From an uncultured Eubacteriales bacterium (GTDB taxonomy: Bacteria; Bacillota; Clostridia; Lachnospirales; Lachnospiraceae), in the NCBI GenBank assembly GCA_900321915.1, contig ONXW01000328.1, forward strand, positions 1-6,920: 6,920 bases of DNA, written 5' to 3'. Under the pieces are notes generated by a model. That model did not search any database, was not told the origin of the DNA, and saw nothing but the letters and a program-made list of their open reading frames with translations. The first letter of the stretch is position 1. Each line of letters begins with the position of its first letter. Made by a program: the position numbers and the translations under genes. Below are positions 6,210 to 6,920 of this stretch, one piece after another.

Positions 6210-6920
6210 CTAAATGGTGCTGTAGACGGCGCGCACGGCATCCTCGTAGTGTTCCTCCGGAACGCCGATAAGCAGGTTCAGTTTCCCGGCACCCTGGTTG
6301 ATGGTGCTGATCTCGATGCCCGCCCGTGTCAGGGCCTGCAGGACCATCACGTTGGCGTCGGAGGATTCCGTTCCTTTCTCCCCGACGACAGCGATCATGG
6401 ACAGGTTTTCTTTTACTCCCAGGAAGTCCGGGTGAAGGGTCTCCCGAATCTCCTCCAGAAGGTCTTCCTTGCAGCTTTCCAGCAGGTCGTCCCGTATCAC
6501 CAGGGTAATGGAATCGATGCCGGTCAGGCACTGTTCAAAGGGCAGCTGCCGGTTTTTCAGGATATCCAGCATGATGGCGCTGAATCCGGAACCGTCGCTG
6601 ACCATCACCTTTTCCACCTGTATCACGGACATCCCCTTCCGTCCGGCCACCCCGATCACGGGGTACTTTTTCTGTCCCTTCGGAAGCTTCCGCACAATCA
6701 TGGTTCCCGGATTGTCCGGGTCATCCGTATTGCGGATATTGATGGGAATTCCCATGTCGGCGGCCGGAAGGACGGCGTCGGTGTGCAGCACGGAGGCGCC
6801 CATGTAGGAGAGCGTCCGGAGTTCCCGGTAGCTCATGTATTCCACGCGCTTCGGCATCTCCACGATCCTCGGGTCCGCCGCCAGAAGCCCTGAGACGTCG
6901 GTCCAGTTTTCATAGAGGTC
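6210..6920 (-). CDS. lysC: Aspartate kinase, C-terminal part with ACT regulatory domains (5' end outside window)
   Basis: Phosphorylates aspartate, the first step of the pathway to diaminopimelate, lysine, methionine and threonine. Only the last 236 residues are in the window; the frame runs off the right edge, so the N-terminal catalytic core with its lysine motif is not visible. What is seen is the end of the kinase domain: ENWTDVSGLLAADPRIVEMP, then SYRELRTLSYMGASVLH and GIPINIRNT, matching the conserved C-terminal kinase region of monofunctional aspartate kinases. Two ACT domains follow: the first around VIGVAGRKGMSVIQVEK (visible residues ~86-154), the second around LSMIAVVGEKG to the end (~171-236), including INQGAGKLNLLIGV, the region that in the family binds an allosteric amino acid. 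The absence of any homoserine dehydrogenase domain before the TAG at 6210 indicates a monofunctional enzyme. Which amino acid gives feedback inhibition, and therefore the exact gene name, is not certain. It heads the visible part of the minus-strand cluster. Confidence 0.93.
   Translation of the reverse strand, partial: DLYENWTDVSGLLAADPRIVEMPKRVEYMSYRELRTLSYMGASVLHTDAVLPAADMGIPINIRNTDDPDNPGTMIVRKLPKGQKKYPVIGVAGRKGMSVIQVEKVMVSDGSGFSAIMLDILKNRQLPFEQCLTGIDSITLVIRDDLLESCKEDLLEEIRETLHPDFLGVKENLSMIAVVGEKGTESSDANVMVLQALTRAGIEISTINQGAGKLNLLIGVPEEHYEDAVRAVYSTI

Noticed and set aside
6194..6241. N-terminal extension of the HD protein up to 6241
   Set aside because: It would overlap the end of the aspartate kinase gene and ignores the GGGAGG placed 7 bases before the ATG at 6193; the added residues have no resemblance to an HD fold.
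1..6920. Mobile element, defence system, CRISPR array or RNA gene
   Set aside because: I see no transposase, integrase, recombinase or nuclease genes, no spaced direct repeats of CRISPR type, and no tRNA-like or rRNA-like segments. Base composition looks even across the window by eye.

Overview
The window looks like a chromosomal segment of a GC-rich Gram-positive bacterium of the class Clostridia, most likely a Lachnospiraceae-type gut organism. This is inferred from two lipoproteins with classical lipoboxes and long Ala/Glu-rich tethers, GGAGG-type ribosome binding sites, very short intergenic gaps, and the style of the aspartate kinase. No 16S gene or other phylogenetic marker is present, so the taxonomy is an inference. 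There are no RNA genes, insertion sequences, phage genes or CRISPR arrays.

Left part (1-1693, plus strand): the end of a polar amino acid ABC uptake operon. An ATPase cut by the left window edge is followed by a lipoprotein substrate-binding protein. The permease is presumably just outside on the left. The ATPase powers import of the ligand captured by the tethered binding protein; the ligand cannot be read from the sequence.

Middle (1694-1804): a 111-bp convergent junction with one strong GC-rich hairpin that could terminate from both sides, a smaller hairpin before it, and a small hairpin plus T-run serving the minus strand.

Right part (1805-6920, minus strand, read right to left): five co-directional genes separated by only 16, 27, 19 and 23 bp once starts are corrected. 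They look like one transcription unit: aspartate kinase (5' end outside the window), a small HD-domain phosphohydrolase, a secreted NlpC/P60-like cysteine peptidase with an unusual insertion, a large lipoprotein of unknown function, and a membrane acyltransferase of the Acyl_transf_3 family. The last three all act at or outside the membrane and may form a cell-envelope modification module. The aspartate kinase opens the pathway to diaminopimelate, lysine and threonine, which gives a loose thematic link to peptidoglycan. That functional link is inference.

The most noteworthy content is the NlpC-like protein, with a ~58-residue aromatic-rich insertion between the usual Tyr-x-Tyr-Gly-Gly and Asp-Cys-Ser-Gly motifs, together with its unknown lipoprotein neighbour. 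The remaining genes are ordinary members of known families.
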